Of a DNA stretch of 64,000 nt, positions 1 to 11,987 are shown piece by piece. The translations under genes were made by a program, and so were the position numbers. Origin of the DNA: Tetracentron sinense (Eukaryota; Streptophyta; Magnoliopsida; Trochodendrales; Trochodendraceae); assembly GCA_015143295.1 (NCBI GenBank), contig CM026557.1:35287965-35351964 (forward strand). Direction: 5' to 3'. A model generated the notes under the pieces. It saw only the letters and a program-made list of their open reading frames with translations, was not told the origin of the DNA and ran no database searches. The first letter of the stretch is position 1, and each line of letters begins with the position of its first letter.

Positions 1-1843
1 CCACCGTAATGAGATATTCCCTAGAAGTTTCATACCTCTAACAATATATCCATCCACTGCAACTTATCACAATTGGCAGAAAATAGATCACTGGATCCAC
101 CTACTCCTATTTATGAGCATGTTATACCCAAACATCTCTCTCCACCTCGCTCAGGAGTCAGGACATAATCTTGAGGAATGTTACAATGTCATTCTAACAC
201 AACTAGTCTGCTTGTATAAACAGTGAAGAACCGGTTATGTTAGAAGATCGATTATCATTTTAGAAGAAAAAATAAACACTAAAATTTTCAAACAAATGGA
301 ATTAAAAAGAAGAAACTTTTATAGAAATAGTGCAACATTTCTCTGTGACCAACGACTCTCTTAGGCCAGCCAATAATGACGTCACTTTCCTCCTTACGAA
401 AACCCAAGAGATCCCAAATAGGGAAAAGAAGAAACTCCATACTCCCCAAGCCAAAGGACAATAGCTTACTATTGATGGTCAATGGAATCAATAATGTAAG
501 CAACTGTAGTCAACTGTCCACCACCATAGACTTATATAGTGGCCCACCAGTCCATATGCAAGCTGCTAAACTATTAAGAAAAAGGATACGACAATTGATC
601 TAGCCTAAATTCCTAGAAAAATTCATCAATTATGGATGTCACAAGCACATCAACAATTTGTGAAAACTAAAAAAAAATTATTGCGATAACATTGAATAGA
701 AAATTATAACCTAGAAATATAAAAGGGACTAAGATACTTCTCTGAATGACAGAATCCTGCCCTCTTTTGTTAGCATAAGTAAATGAAACTTTTATTTGAG
801 ATACGAAAAATGAAAATAATTAGGGATAAGAGTTCCCCGTGTAAATCTTGTCGCTATTTACAAATTCTTTGGCCAAAAAAATGTTCATATATCTTCCTCA
901 AAAATAGGTGCGTGATAATGTAGGAGATCCCAAGCAAATTGAAACACTTTTCATCTCAGTGACTGATTCAGCTGCCTGACATGCATGGGCGAAATAAACC
1001 TGACTATTCTCCTTTTGAACCACAAACTAGAATCAAGGGCATGAAATAACTTAGTAAGTCTCATCATAACTTAGGTCTCATCATAACTTAGGTTTCGGCC
1101 CCTTGGGAGGGAAGACCATAAATCATTAACATGGAAAGGAGTTGAAGATGTCCACACATACGCAGGTCTACTAATCTTCTGCTATTCTTTTGATCCTTCA
1201 CCCTAAATGAAACCAAATGTATTAGATTCACAAGACCTCTACTCTAGATGGTGGCAATATGACAGTTTTAAGCTATATTAAGTTATTAACTACATGGTTC
1301 AACATAGATGTCGAACCCATGACAAGCACTTTACCTTTAAGAGTACATGTCTTGTAAATGAGATGCTCAGACCGTTGCCCTGCCATACAGGGTAACAAAG
1401 GGTTCATGCTTGATCTCTAGAAATCCAATCAACTCATGGCCACCAAACCCTCCTAGAATGATAAGAAATCCCTGCTCCCTCAGTATCCTGTATGTTGCAT
1501 CTCAGTGAGGTCAATTCATTTTCATTCCCGAGGAGTACTCTTTCCAAAGAAATTCAACTATTAGTCCCCTGTCTACCACGACCCAACCAATATTCAAGAG
1601 GTAGTGGATTACCATAACCAGGTTTCTCAAAAGCTACACGCAAATGTTCCCACCTTCTAGAACGACTGAACGAGAGTCCAAGAAACTACTCACCCCCGTA
1701 CATTTGCGACAGTTTCAATTTTATTGTTGAAACTTGATTGAACATGAATAACTCAATAAATTAAAAGCTACCCACAAACGTTCCTAGTTCCCACCTTCGA
1801 GAATGAGTCCAGAAATTACTCGCCCCCATGCACCTACACCAAT

Positions 1844-1879
<36 letters not shown>

Positions 1880-1882
1880 TAT
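1844..1882. repeat. AT dinucleotide microsatellite
   Basis: Nearly pure (AT)n of about 39 bases interrupted once by GT. It has no coding potential and is probably length-polymorphic. Confidence 0.9.
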
Positions 1883-1978
1883 GGAAACGGAAGGTGTCCC
1901 AAACCCTTCGAGGCAAGGACTAGTCACTTCGGGTCATTGGGTATCAGCATCGACCCACTAAGAGTTTTCCCTAGGAAC

Positions 1979-2927
1979 CATAGTTAAAATATTGATATGT
2001 ATCGACCGATACGGGCCGATACGTATCATGTTTGGAGCTACCCGATACATTGGTACGCTGGAAAAACTTCCCCCGTATCAGACCGATATAGGCCCAATAT
2101 GGGGAATTTTCAATTAATTTTTCCCCTCCCATTTATATTAGGATCCACAGCACAAACCTGATACGCACAACTTATTTATATAAAATATTATTTAAGTAAA
2201 TGATTTTAAATTAATATTATTTTTATTTACTTAAGATATTAATATGCAAATAAGGTTATCTCCTCATTTGAATTCAATAAAAATTATCTTGATCCAAACT
2301 CCTAAAGAATAAAAAGTCAACTTTCAGTTCAAGAACAAATCTTTTTAACACCTTTTAGGGACTGGGTCAAAATTTCAACTTTCAAATGATAAAGTATTTC
2401 TTAAATATCAAAATTTAATAACTTTATTATATAAAAAATTATCAAAACCCAAAAGTTTGGCCAAAAAAAAGTCTAATACTTTAGACTTAAAAAATATTTT
2501 CGTCTACAGGGACAAAAAGTCAACTAACAATGTAACAGTTCAGCATAAAAAACTTATATTAAGCTTATTTAACTCATTGAATGTAAGGTTTTAAAATCTC
2601 ATTTATTTTTCTTATACTTAGCTAAGTGGTTATGGTTTGTATTTTCATACCTTCTTATCAACACAGCATGCGCGTCTTTTTTAACTTATAAAATTCTCAA
2701 CTCTCATATGTATGGTTATAAACATAATTGGAGACCTTCATTTAATTTGTTAATAGCTTATATTTGCATTAAAAGAAATTTTATACAACGTATCCAAGTT
2801 TTTCATTGCGTATCTAACCATTTCTTAACGGATCCTGATTTTTTCTGTCGTATCCATCCAATACGTCGATACGTATCTTTTTTTGGACTTTGCGATACAA
2901 AAACCGATACCGATATTTTGAACCATG
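1979..2927. mobile_element. Non-autonomous hAT-type element, CATGGTT family, copy 1
   Basis: The 949 bp element has terminal inverted repeats: left CATAGTTAAAATATTG, right CGATATTTTGAACCATG. Subterminal regions are rich in CCGATACG and GATACGTATC motifs. The flanking 8 bp are CTAGGAAC at 1971-1978 and CTACGAAC at 2928-2935, a 7/8 target duplication. An 8 bp duplication is the hAT signature. No transposase is encoded. Two related copies occur at 30312-31355 and 34944-36230. Confidence 0.82.
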
Positions 2928-3035
2928 CTACGAACACCAGGGTAAGTTGAGGAGTGGGAGTTGAACACACAACCACAAAAGGGACACATGTGGGCCAAGT
3001 TCAATTGATTATGATCCCAATTCAAAAAAACATTA

Positions 3036-3180
3036 CTTTTTTCCCCAAAGTTTTGGGGGCACTTGCCCCCATTCCCATGCTATACCTTATAAAAATGTAA
3101 AAAAATATATAGTTTTTCAAAATTTGAGTGGGGGCACGTGCCTCCACAGGCCCCCACCTGGCTCCGCCTTGACAAGGAGC
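3036..3180. mobile_element. Remnant of a CAGGGG-type hAT element
   Basis: The right part carries a sequence whose reverse complement reads GGCGGAGCCAGGTGGGGGCC. This resembles the terminal repeat of the intact CAGGGG element at 27422-29510. It also has the same GGGGGCAC-rich subterminal sequence. I could not see a target duplication, so the borders are approximate. The following bases (3180-3240) resemble a tRNA-derived SINE head on the minus strand but are too short to call. Confidence 0.45.
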
Positions 3181-3995
3181 AACCCAGGATGCTAGCCAAC
3201 TGCACCAACCCCTGTACCAATTATTATTCATTGTTGAAACTTGCTTGAACATGAAGAACTCCTAGGTTCCCCAAACCCCCGAATGGATTGGAATATTGGA
3301 TCGTTTTTGCCATTGGACAGAACATCCGAACACCAGCTTTGGAAAATTACTTCTCTTTTTGAGTATGAACTTTATGAAGCAAGTGTTCAATGACATTTTC
3401 ACACAGTTAGGAGATTAATAATCAAAGCGGAGACTAATTCAATGACACAAGGAGAATGCTAGCCCCAATCGCATCAACCATTGAACATCTTATAAAAAGA
3501 GAAAGTCATACTACTTATTGGTAGGTCCCACATCCGAAAGTGGTTTGACTTTCGCCTTTATGGGGCGTTCAATGGTTGACGAGCGCTAGCACTCCCCATT
3601 AAACAAATTTTGGAGTACCAACTTTCGAAAGTTACCAACATTCCTTAACGTGGTCCGACTATGACCATACGGGGTTCTACCAATGAATCAAACCAAATAC
3701 AGCAGCCATTTCTGTGAAGAACTCAGAAATATTGATCCCAAATTCTTGAGATCTTCCGGTACACAAGAAAATTTAGAAAATAAATGCAACAGATAAGGGA
3801 TCTGATAAACCAGAAATCATGTGCTACATATGTACAAAACTCATTGAATATAGTGTCTAAATCGAAGATTTAACAGGCAGAATTTGTTAGATTAGGGGTG
3901 ACTACAATCATAAGCAGATCGAATACCAAATGCAGATACAGAATGCCATCACAAGTAAGATCATGAAGAAACTAGGGTTTGAATCAGAGAGATAC

Positions 3996-4097
3996 CTGAA
4001 GAGAGAAGCGAACATCAGCAGAAAAGCTCTTGAGATTAGAATGAGTAACGCGCAGGAGGACCGACTCGTCCCCCAGCATCTGTAAGCGGGACGCCAT
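3996..4097 (-). CDS. TFCB: Tubulin-folding cofactor B, first coding exon (partial)
   Basis: The minus strand reads 34 codons from the ATG at 4097: MASRLQMLGDESVLLRVTHS, then a segment ending ADVRFSLQ, then a GTATCT splice donor at 3995-3994 in phase 0. This matches, from memory of the family, the N terminus of plant tubulin-folding cofactor B, where it is the first strand and helix of the ubiquitin-like domain. The C-terminal CAP-Gly domain would lie in later exons. In the family the protein binds alpha-tubulin after chaperonin folding and works with cofactor E to make tubulin dimers in the cytosol. The exon is too short to appear as an open frame of ordinary length. The GC-rich leader (about 4098-4141) contains GAAGAAGAGCGAGAGGAGGG and is a plausible 5' UTR. 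The ATG is the first in that leader. Expression cannot be judged because the rest is outside the window. Confidence 0.85.
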
Positions 4098-4905
4098 GAC
4101 TGCGAAGCGAGCTAGCCCTCCTCTCGCTCTTCTTCTGCAACTAGAAGTAGATACCTTTGTTTTTCTGCTGTTTGGTTTTAAATTTTTAAGTACTACAAAA
4201 ATGCTACTCAGGTTTTTCTAAAAATTACTTTTTGAGAAATTCTAAATAAATTTAGGGAAGAAAATATAATTAAGGTGTTGTTAAGGCACCCAACATTTAT
4301 GATTTGACCCAATTTTTTAAAATTAATTATCACATATCATTAATTTTTTAAAATTTTAAATGCACACTAAGATAAAATAAAATAAAAAATTTAATTTTAA
4401 TATTTATAAAGCTTCAATATACGAACTATCTTCTATTCAAAAAAAAATAATAAAAAATAAATATATATATATATATATATATACACTAGCGGGTGGCACG
4501 TGCGATGCACGTGAGAGTGAAGATTGAACTCTCCCGTTCAATCACAATTGGCAGAAAGAGAGAGAGAGAGAGATTAGGTGGGTGTTAGATAAGGGGAGAT
4601 ATTTTATTTGAGGAATCATGCTCTATTCGAGTACTATATAAAAGGAATACAATTATTAAGTTATTTGTTATCTTTATGAGTTTTAAAATTTTAAAACTCA
4701 CGACTCAACCCACCAATTCTCACTTTAAGAGATTTAAAAAATAAAAATTCAATAAATGCCTCAACTATTAAGTTATGTGTTATCTTTAAAAGTTTTAAAA
4801 TTTTAAAACTCAATCAATGCCTCAACCCACCAATTCTCACTTTAACAGATTTAAAAAATAAAAATTCAATCAACGCCTCAACCCTCCAATTCTCATTATT
4901 GTAGT

Positions 4906-4972
<67 letters not shown>

Positions 4973-5027
4973 AACCTGATCTCAAGACCACAATTATGAT
5001 AAGGACACACTAAGCTAGGGCGGCAAG
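4098..5027. other. 5' flank of the cofactor B gene: AT-rich, with microsatellites
   Basis: About 45 bases of probable 5' UTR adjoin the ATG. The rest is AT-rich and has no open frame. It contains (AT)n at about 4459-4482, a GAGAGA run at 4557-4572 and a long (AT)n at 4909-4969. Two similar segments (about 4660-4745 and 4765-4870) repeat the string TTTTAAAACTCA and the phrase CCACCAATTCTCACTTTAA, suggesting a local tandem duplication of about 100 bp. I could not place a TATA box with confidence. Confidence 0.5.
4909..4969. repeat. Long AT dinucleotide microsatellite
   Basis: An uninterrupted (TA)n run of about 60 bases. It can extrude as a cruciform and is likely unstable. Confidence 0.92.
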
Positions 5028-5508
5028 TAGGGTTGATTAACGAATCACAATGCTTGTGATCTACTCGAGCTCAAGCTTGAACATGATTTCAAGCTCATTT
5101 TGTGAACGAGCCAAGCTTTAACACACCCCCATTCGGCTCATTAAAAGCTCAACTCGATTATATATATATATATTAACCTACTAAAATACACTTATTTCAT
5201 TTAAATATTAAAATTAAGTATATATATTATATACTAGTAAAGATTAATATTACATAACGTATTTTATATGATAAGAATAACCTTTATATAATTATAATCT
5301 TATACTAAAATTTTAGTTAACACCGTGATTACTTTGCCTAAAATAACAATGTGAATTTTTTACCTAAGATAAATAGCTATCCAATAAACCAAGCTACTCG
5401 AGCGTTTACTCAATAAACGAGTCAAGCTTGAACATGATTCAAGCTTGTTTAACAAACGAACAAGCTTGAACACACTACTCGGCTCAGCTCGGCTTGATAT
5501 CACCTCTA
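5028..5508. mobile_element. hAT-type MITE, TAGGGTTGAT family
   Basis: The 481 bp element begins TAGGGTTGAT and ends ATCACCTCTA, which are imperfect inverted repeats. The flanking 8 bp are GCGGCAAG (5020-5027) and ACGGCAAG (5509-5516), a 7/8 target duplication. Its interior repeats CAAGCTTGAACATGATT and GGCTCAGCTCGGCTTG. The same subterminal vocabulary occurs in the larger element at 9401-14844. It is non-coding. Confidence 0.75.
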
Positions 5509-5924
5509 ACGGCAAGTAGGCTTCAACTATCAACTTGTCTGAAAATGATGTTTCTCCATATAAATACCCAAATGTAACAATAAGGTTCAGCAATAATAAT
5601 TGAAAATATTTTTCAAAAACACTCCAAAGTAAAAGGGATATAAAAGGAAAAAAAAAAAAGAATGCTCAAATTCTAATCATTCTGATTTTGGAGTTCATAC
5701 CAATAACTTGGGGATTTTCTAGCATATTAAGGATAGAATTTTAGGGGCCGTTTGCCATTATTTTACAGAGAGTGATTATTTTATCTAATGGGATTACAAA
5801 ATGTTGTTTGGATGTGTTTTTTTGTAGGAATGATTCCAACAAAAGTTGTGATTTGGAAAAGAATTTTGGGAATAAAAGTCACTTATGAGATTTTTAATTT
5901 TTTTTATAAACTTGAATATCCTGA

Positions 5925-6060
5925 GAGGCTCTGACTAATCTCACGTACTGCATAAGGAATACCCCCACCCATACAACGGATATTGAGGGAACTTAGGAAT
6001 TGATCTCGGGACCTCTTCGTCCTTCGACAACGAGGCTACACCCCCGGGGTTGTAAGAATT
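5925..6060 (-). repeat. Possible tRNA-derived SINE
   Basis: The minus strand reads from a GGGGGTGTAGCCTCGTTGTC head resembling a Pol III A box to GAGATCAATTCCT, which fits a B box. Spacing between the boxes is about that of a tRNA gene. No target duplication or A-rich tail was found, so the borders and the call are uncertain. Confidence 0.4.
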
Positions 6061-6342
6061 AGTTCTTGGAAATTGAATTTTTTTAACTCTCACATTACCA
6101 CCCATTCCACCTGGCACCACCCTCATTGCCATCAACCCCATTGCTTCCACCACAACTGCCCCCATTCTCCTCCCCCACCTCCATCACAACCACTCCCCTC
6201 ATCACCACCTCAACCTTCGCGCTCTCCGCCATGCACCACCACCCTCACTGGCACTACCACCTTCACCCTTAGGGGCAAAGCAGGGGGCATTTTTTCTAAT
6301 AAATAATATTATTAATGTTTAATTTTTATATATATAAATTAG

Positions 6343-6612
6343 GGAGTCCGGATCTTGGCCAATTGCAATTGAACTTGAGAGAGTTCAATCGCACTCATAG
6401 AGCTTTTTAATTGCCTTTTAAACTCGGATTTAAGAAATTTTAACCGAATTAAGATTTTAAAAATATTTAATCTAAAAACCAAAGTTAGATTCTTGAACTC
6501 TAAGGATTAGTGAATCTTAATCACAATTAATGGGTTAAAAGGACACATGTTGACCTTTGGATGTGATTGAACTCTCCTGAGTTTAATCGCAATTGACTGT
6601 GATCCCAACTCC
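6343..6612. mobile_element. MITE with about 50 bp inverted repeats
   Basis: The left arm GGAGTCCGGATCTTGGCCAA and the reverse complement of the right arm GGAGTTGGGATCACAGTCAA continue to pair for about 50 bp, through the motif GAGAGTTCAAT. The flanks are AAATTAG (6336-6342) and AAATTAG (6613-6619), a 7-8 bp target duplication. The family shares its CAATTGCAATTGAA core with the palindromic element at 9133-9305. Confidence 0.72.
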
Positions 6613-7069
6613 AAATTAGGATGCAATTGTTGATAATGTGGGAAGTTTGGCCCATAATATTTATAGGTATTATATAAAACTTTAAAAATATGGTTAATTT
6701 TATTATATAATATTTCAACAACAAAAATCTTTGAGGCTATGCTATTGAACCTCCAAGTTCCATAATATTTCGTGCACGCTTGATTATTTTCCGTAAAATC
6801 CATTAATTTTTCTTAATACATGTACCTCGCCCCCAAAGAAAAATTTCTGGCCTGCCCTTATACACCCTCACTAGCTACCACCATTGCCACCTCCTTCACT
6901 GCCACCATCCACCGACCTCATCGTCATTGCCACCCCACCCACCACCCACTAGTTCATAATGATCTTAATTTTCTTTTCATTCAAACACGATTTAAATATT
7001 TCTATTCTTCAAAATAGGTTCAGGCTGAATATTTACGAACGAGCTAGCTCTTAGAACATAATTTATTTT
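6613..7069. other. Intergenic AT-rich stretch
   Basis: No gene, repeat border or regulatory motif was recognised here. Short open frames on both strands lack any family resemblance. Confidence 0.5.
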
Positions 7070-7980
7070 GGGTGACGCTACGAGCACACCACTATTTACT
7101 GACTAGACACCATTTATATCTTACTAACTGGACACCATTAAAATATAACAAATTCTACGATCACACCAAGAGTAGAAAAATACCTATAAATTTTCTACTT
7201 ATACACCATTTTAAGGAAAATACTTTTTCCCGTGCGCACCTCTATATCCTCCCACGTGTCCCTTTTTAACTCTCACTAATAGTGGTTAAGATTCTCTCGC
7301 CTCTAGGGTTCTTTCATATAACCTTGGTTTTTAAAAGAAAAAAAAACATAGGAAGTATATTAACCTTAAAAATACTAACCTTAGGTAAATTGAGCTTAAC
7401 CATAGTTAAAGGGGCTATATCAGCTACCACGTGTCAATTTTAACACCCATTAACTGTAGTTAAATTAACTCACCCTTAGGGTTCACCCATATAAGTCGCC
7501 ACGTGTCCAATTTTATTGAAAGAGTATCTTGCTAGCCCTGCAACCACCATGAAACAACTGTTACTGTTGGATTATCAATATTAAAAATAAGCACAAAACA
7601 TATAGAAGGAGTCAACATATAGAAGGAGACGAGAAGGGATATAAAAGGAGAAGACATTGAGAAGATTACTTCTATAAAAGGAGAAGACTGTTTGTTGGGA
7701 GAGTTTTTAGTAAGGGTTTAGGGATTTGGGGTGTGGATGCACATAAAAATACAAAGGGAAATAATTAACGTACCCATGAAATCCATTTCAAAACCTAAGG
7801 CACCACCTCATTGGTGGATGCCCCCCTTTTAAATACCCATCAGAGGTGGTGCCTTAGGTTTTGAAATAGATTTCATGGGTCCGCCTATCACTACTCAAAT
7901 ACAAACTATAAAAAAAAATGGAAGTTATTTTTTTAAATAGTGTCCAGTCAGCAAATAGTGGTGTGCTCGTAGCATCACCC
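7070..7980. mobile_element. Non-autonomous DNA transposon with GGGTGACGCTACGAGC ends
   Basis: The left end GGGTGACGCTACGAGCACAC and the reverse complement of the right end GGGTGATGCTACGAGCACAC pair over at least 45 bp. The flanks are TTTATTTT at 7062-7069 and TTTATTTT at 7981-7988, an exact 8 bp target duplication. The interior (911 bp total) has no transposase. It carries two copies of a module ending in TAGGGTT and a strong internal hairpin at 7772-7880. Confidence 0.82.
7772..7880. repeat. Hairpin with 38 bp arms
   Basis: Arms 7772-7809 and 7843-7880 are reverse complements over 38 bases with one visible mismatch, around a 33-base loop. The arms contain AAACCTAAGGCACCACCTC. It lies inside the transposon at 7070-7980 and may be a smaller MITE nested there, or a source of small RNA if transcribed. 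Confidence 0.8.
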
Positions 7981-8498
7981 TTTATTTTAAGAATTTGAGA
8001 ATTTTTCTTTTTTCCAAATTTAAAAATTTACCACAATTGATGCCTGACAGGCTAGATCCCGGATATTCTATAATAGCAACTAGACATAATTGTTACAAAA
8101 AACCAACTCAGTCCCCAATTTTGGTGCCAAGTTAAAAAGTAACGGTGATAGTTAAAAATAAATAAAGCAAGAAGAAAAATACCACAATCTCTAACTTTTG
8201 GTCAGACATAATATAATTTTATTATATTATATGACCAAATATCATACGATATATCTTATGTTTACTACATAATCGAATGCTATGTTTACTAAATAATCGA
8301 ATATGTTATGAAAATTTTGGGACAATTTTAAAAATATGTGTATGAGGGATAGATAAATCCTCGGTTTGAGATATTGTGATATATGGGCTAATATATTGTA
8401 AATATCACAGGTAGATAAAACCCTGGATTAGATTTAAGATTCAAAAAATGAATCATTTGATTCAAATGAAAGCCATATGGTTCTTTTTAAAAGGAATT

Positions 8499-8684
8499 AT
8501 TATTATTATTATTATTTTGGTTCGAGATATACGTTTAGGCCACAATGCCGATTAAGTGTTAGTATCTGTTCAGTTAGTGGACGGGTGGAGAGTATATACA
8601 AACTCCCACCTTATTGGGAATGGAACCTGGTACCTCCCCTCAAAGCAGGGGATACACTACCACTGGGACAAAGCCCCTGTGTGG
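8499..8684 (-). mobile_element. tRNA-derived SINE with 15 bp target duplication
   Basis: On the minus strand the element has an A-box-like CAGTGGTAGTGTATC (about 8651-8665) and a B-box-like GGTTCCATTCCC (about 8617-8628). It ends in an (AAT)n tail, seen as ATTATTATT at the left on the plus strand. The 15 bp TTTTTAAAAGGAATT flanks it at 8484-8498 and 8685-8699. Internal Pol III promoter, simple tail and exact duplication together identify a retroposed SINE. Confidence 0.82.
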
Positions 8685-9132
8685 TTTTTAAAAGGAATTT
8701 AAACCTACGATTTAGATTGCTTGCCTTAGTATTCGATTTGGATCTTCGGATTCAAATCGCAAGTTTTGAGCAACATAGTTTTAGCCAGGATGTGTTTTAA
8801 GCAAAGTAGTGGGTGTCTTAATGGTAACTTTAGGTTGGTCATTTCATTGATCAAATTGGCAAGTTCCTTATAATTGGTTGCCAATCCGATCTTTCCACCA
8901 AGCTACTTGGGATTAAATTCAAGTTACCCAATTTGTGATAATTGTATCCTGTTAAATGATTATTGGCCTTAGAGCATTCCCCGCATAATTCATCCACTCC
9001 ACATGGCTCTTTTCATCCTAATGGTCCATTAGATTCCAATGGATTTGATGAGACTTTTTTGGATATGGGTATAGAAAAAAGCTTCTTATTGCGAGTGAGG
9101 ATAACCCTTTTTATTGCACGTATGAGAGAAGA

Positions 9133-9305
9133 GAGATAGGATCACAGCCAATTGCAATTGAATTCAAAAGAATTCAATTGCATATGTGGCAAATAGTGAT
9201 TGGAAGAGGAAAAAACAGCGGGAAATTCAAAATTCCAAACACCATCTGCCACATATGCAATTGAATTCTCTTGAATTCAATTGCAATTGGTTGTGATCCT
9301 ATCTC
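9133..9305. mobile_element. Palindromic MITE with 59 bp inverted repeats
   Basis: The first 59 bases pair with the last 59 with about two mismatches. Ends read GAGATAGGATCACAGCCAAT and, reversed, GAGATAGGATCACAACCAAT. The loop is about 55 bp. Its CAATTGCAATTGAATTC core recurs in the element at 6343-6612. Single-stranded, it would fold into a near-perfect hairpin. The target duplication is not resolved in the GAGA-rich flanks. Confidence 0.78.
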
Positions 9306-9679
9306 GAGAGGATATGAGTGGATCAAAGGAACAAAATAGAAAGTTTGACTTAGTATGGGGAAAACTTCTTTACTCACACGTTTCGTCGGGCGCTCACACC
9401 TAGGGGTGTATTCGAGTCGGGCTTGGCCCTTCTCGGCTCGGCTTGAAAGAGTTTACTCTAGGCCCGAAGCTCGGCTCGTCCCGATATGGTGCTTGAAAAA
9501 TCGGCTCAAAGCTCGGCTCAGACCAAAGTGATTCAAGCTTAAGCCTGGCTTGGCTTGGCTTGGCTTGGCTTGAGCTTGGCGTGAATACTTTTTTGAAAAA
9601 AATTAATTAAAATATTAATATTTTATATTATTTATATATGTAAGAATGATATATGTAAGTACCTAATTTTTACACCCCT

Positions 9680-11987
9680 TCCCTTGAAGGGAATCTAGAT
9701 AAAAAATTTATGCGGAAAATTGGATCCTGAAGATCTTTACACAATAAAAAGCAAATAATTCTAATTACATGTTTAGATAATTACCTCGGTAAATGATGTT
9801 CACCGGTGAAGCACAAAACAAGATGAACCGTCAGAACTCTTTATAGAGATTTCTCGAAGAAATACTCAAAACTCGATCATCGTTCTTCGCTATCCCCGCG
9901 AAGGTTTTGAATCTCTACTTGGTATTGAATAACAAAGAAAATAAGATTGTTAGAGTAGACTTTCTATCTCACAAAACCTTACGGTTCAAAACCCTAGATG
10001 TCAGAATCCTCACAATCCCTTAGGGTTCAAAACCCTAGCTCACAAAATCTATAGGGTATCAACACTACTCTACGAAAATCCAATGAGGGATGATCTCCCA
10101 AAACCCACAAAAATTAGAGAGAGTTGAAACTTGGGCTGCACTCTATAGCTCACAAAAATTGGAGAGAAAATAATCAATTCCTTAGTGCCACACGTTTTAG
10201 GGTATGGGTATATATATAGATTTGGATCAAATCCTAATCCTTATCCAAGTAGAAGATATCCCTTAAAGAGTTACTAAATAATGATAACTTTTATCATTAA
10301 TTAAACTCCATGTTTATCTATAACTAATTAATTATAACAAATTTTCTAATTTAAGATTCTTTTTCCTAAAATGATTCCTTAATTAATGGGATGTAACTAA
10401 TTCCTTAGATTCTAGGGATACCAACAAACTCCCTAACAATTAGAGATTCTAATCAAATTAGAAACCCCTCAAAGGGGTGGGTGTGAGCTATAGGGGGCAT
10501 GAGGGAGAGAGTGTCTTGAACTCCAAGTCTTGATAAGAATTTAATCTTGTCCCTTTATTTCTTGTTTTCCAAGAATGGAATTTAATCCCTTAAGATAAGG
10601 ATTAATTAATAATTATTTAACTAACAAACTCCCTACATAATAGGGATTCTCCAAATGGGCGCCCACCCTACCGGAGTTAATCCCATGGGCTTGGGTCCAC
10701 CTATAAGGTCCACTTTTGTTGGGTATTATGAATATGGGTTAAACCCATTTCCCCTTATATTGGGTTAATTAAATAATCATTATTATTATCTTTTAATTTA
10801 AATTAACTTTTAATCTAAACCATAGATTAACATTTAATCTATTTATTAAAGATTAACATTTAATTATTTAAATTATAGATTAACATTTAATCTATTAATT
10901 GAGCTTGTATTTCTTATATGAGCATCTCCACAGATTGCTATGAGACATTCTAACACTGGCTTACCCAATATTATCTCATTGACCCTTAAATAGGAATGAC
11001 ATCGGAATTACAAGTGACGTGAGATATCCATGTTGCAATTGAATCCTAGTGTAAGAACATTAACCAATAAGGATCTCGCCACATGAACTTTTTAATTTGA
11101 TTTATCATTCCAATAACATTATCCCTAATGAGCCTTCGAGATTAATATACTATCTAACTCTTAGCCCATTGTATATCATCCGAGTTTCCAAGACTTCTAA
11201 TTAAGTCATAAGAAACATTTTCTCATGTAAAACATTTTGAGAAAAACTTTTGTTAAGTATAATATATTTTAATAAAAATATATTTCAAACTTATTTGATT
11301 TCAAAATCACCTGCACAGAATTTAAGCTTAATTGATTGTCTTACTCAGAACTTGGATGATCTCTCATTTTAATGAGTATAGATTTCTTATTTGAAATTCA
11401 TCACGAGTCGAACAACTTTTTGATTATCTAACTGTCACCTTATCGTAGTTCTCTCAGTTAAAGAGTACTTAGGTGCAATCAAAACAATCAGATTACTGCT
11501 TAGTTATAAATAAACTCATTAGATCTAAGGATCATCGAAACTGTTCAATGTGAATGAGAGACCAACTATCTGATAGTATGTTTATGCAAGAGGTCTCTCA
11601 TTACATGCAATCAGTCAGTGTACATTTAAGCACCCATATGCTGATGTGTAGTCTCCACTACAATAGTTTGAGATAAAACTATATCTCAACCATTGAGAAC
11701 ATCTTAGTGTTGTGGTAGCCATATAAGTGAAGTGCCCAGCTTGACCTATAGTTGTGACTATATAAGGTATAAGGAACTGGAAAGCTATATCTACCTGTGA
11801 TAATCCAATAATATAACTTTCCTACAATATATCCTAGGGACCTTTGTCGATATCTCATATCGTATAGATCATCCCATGATCATGGTCAATCACCCATAAT
11901 AATTCACTATAGATTAAGAAGATGTCTCTATTAATCTAATCAATAAGAATCTTACAATCTAAATGACTTTTTTGGGCATAATGTCTA
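9680..11987 (-). mobile_element. Solo LTR, second copy of the TGTTGGACATT family, reversed
   Basis: Read on the minus strand this matches, along essentially its whole length, the 2.27 kb element at 19305-21571. Shared examples are GACATTATGCCC at the start, GTCATTTAGATTGTAAGATT, AAGATCTTTACAC-type sequence and ATTTTTTATCT near the end. Its left border abuts the first bases of the Tat-like LTR. I could not define its target duplication, so borders are good to about 10 bp. Confidence 0.7.

Larger units (their letters stand above)
1..3995 (-). other. Presumed first intron of the cofactor B gene (right part)
   Basis: The coding exon at 3996-4097 ends with a clean GT donor on the minus strand, so sequence to its left should be intron until exon 2. 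I searched 1-3995 for the next expected block (the rest of the ubiquitin-like domain) on the minus strand and found nothing, so exon 2 is probably outside the window and the intron exceeds 3.99 kb. The stretch holds a hAT-type element at 1979-2927, a second hAT remnant near 3036-3180 and an AT microsatellite. The remainder, including 1-1843, shows no recognisable gene or repeat. That this is intron is inferred. Confidence 0.6.

Noticed and set aside
376..603. 75-codon open frame near the left edge
   Set aside because: No similarity to any family, no splice or promoter context, and overlapping frames on the other strand.
8499..8684. tRNA gene
   Set aside because: Only A- and B-box-like motifs are present, without a cloverleaf, and the target duplication and tail show a SINE. 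The same applies at 60891-61125.
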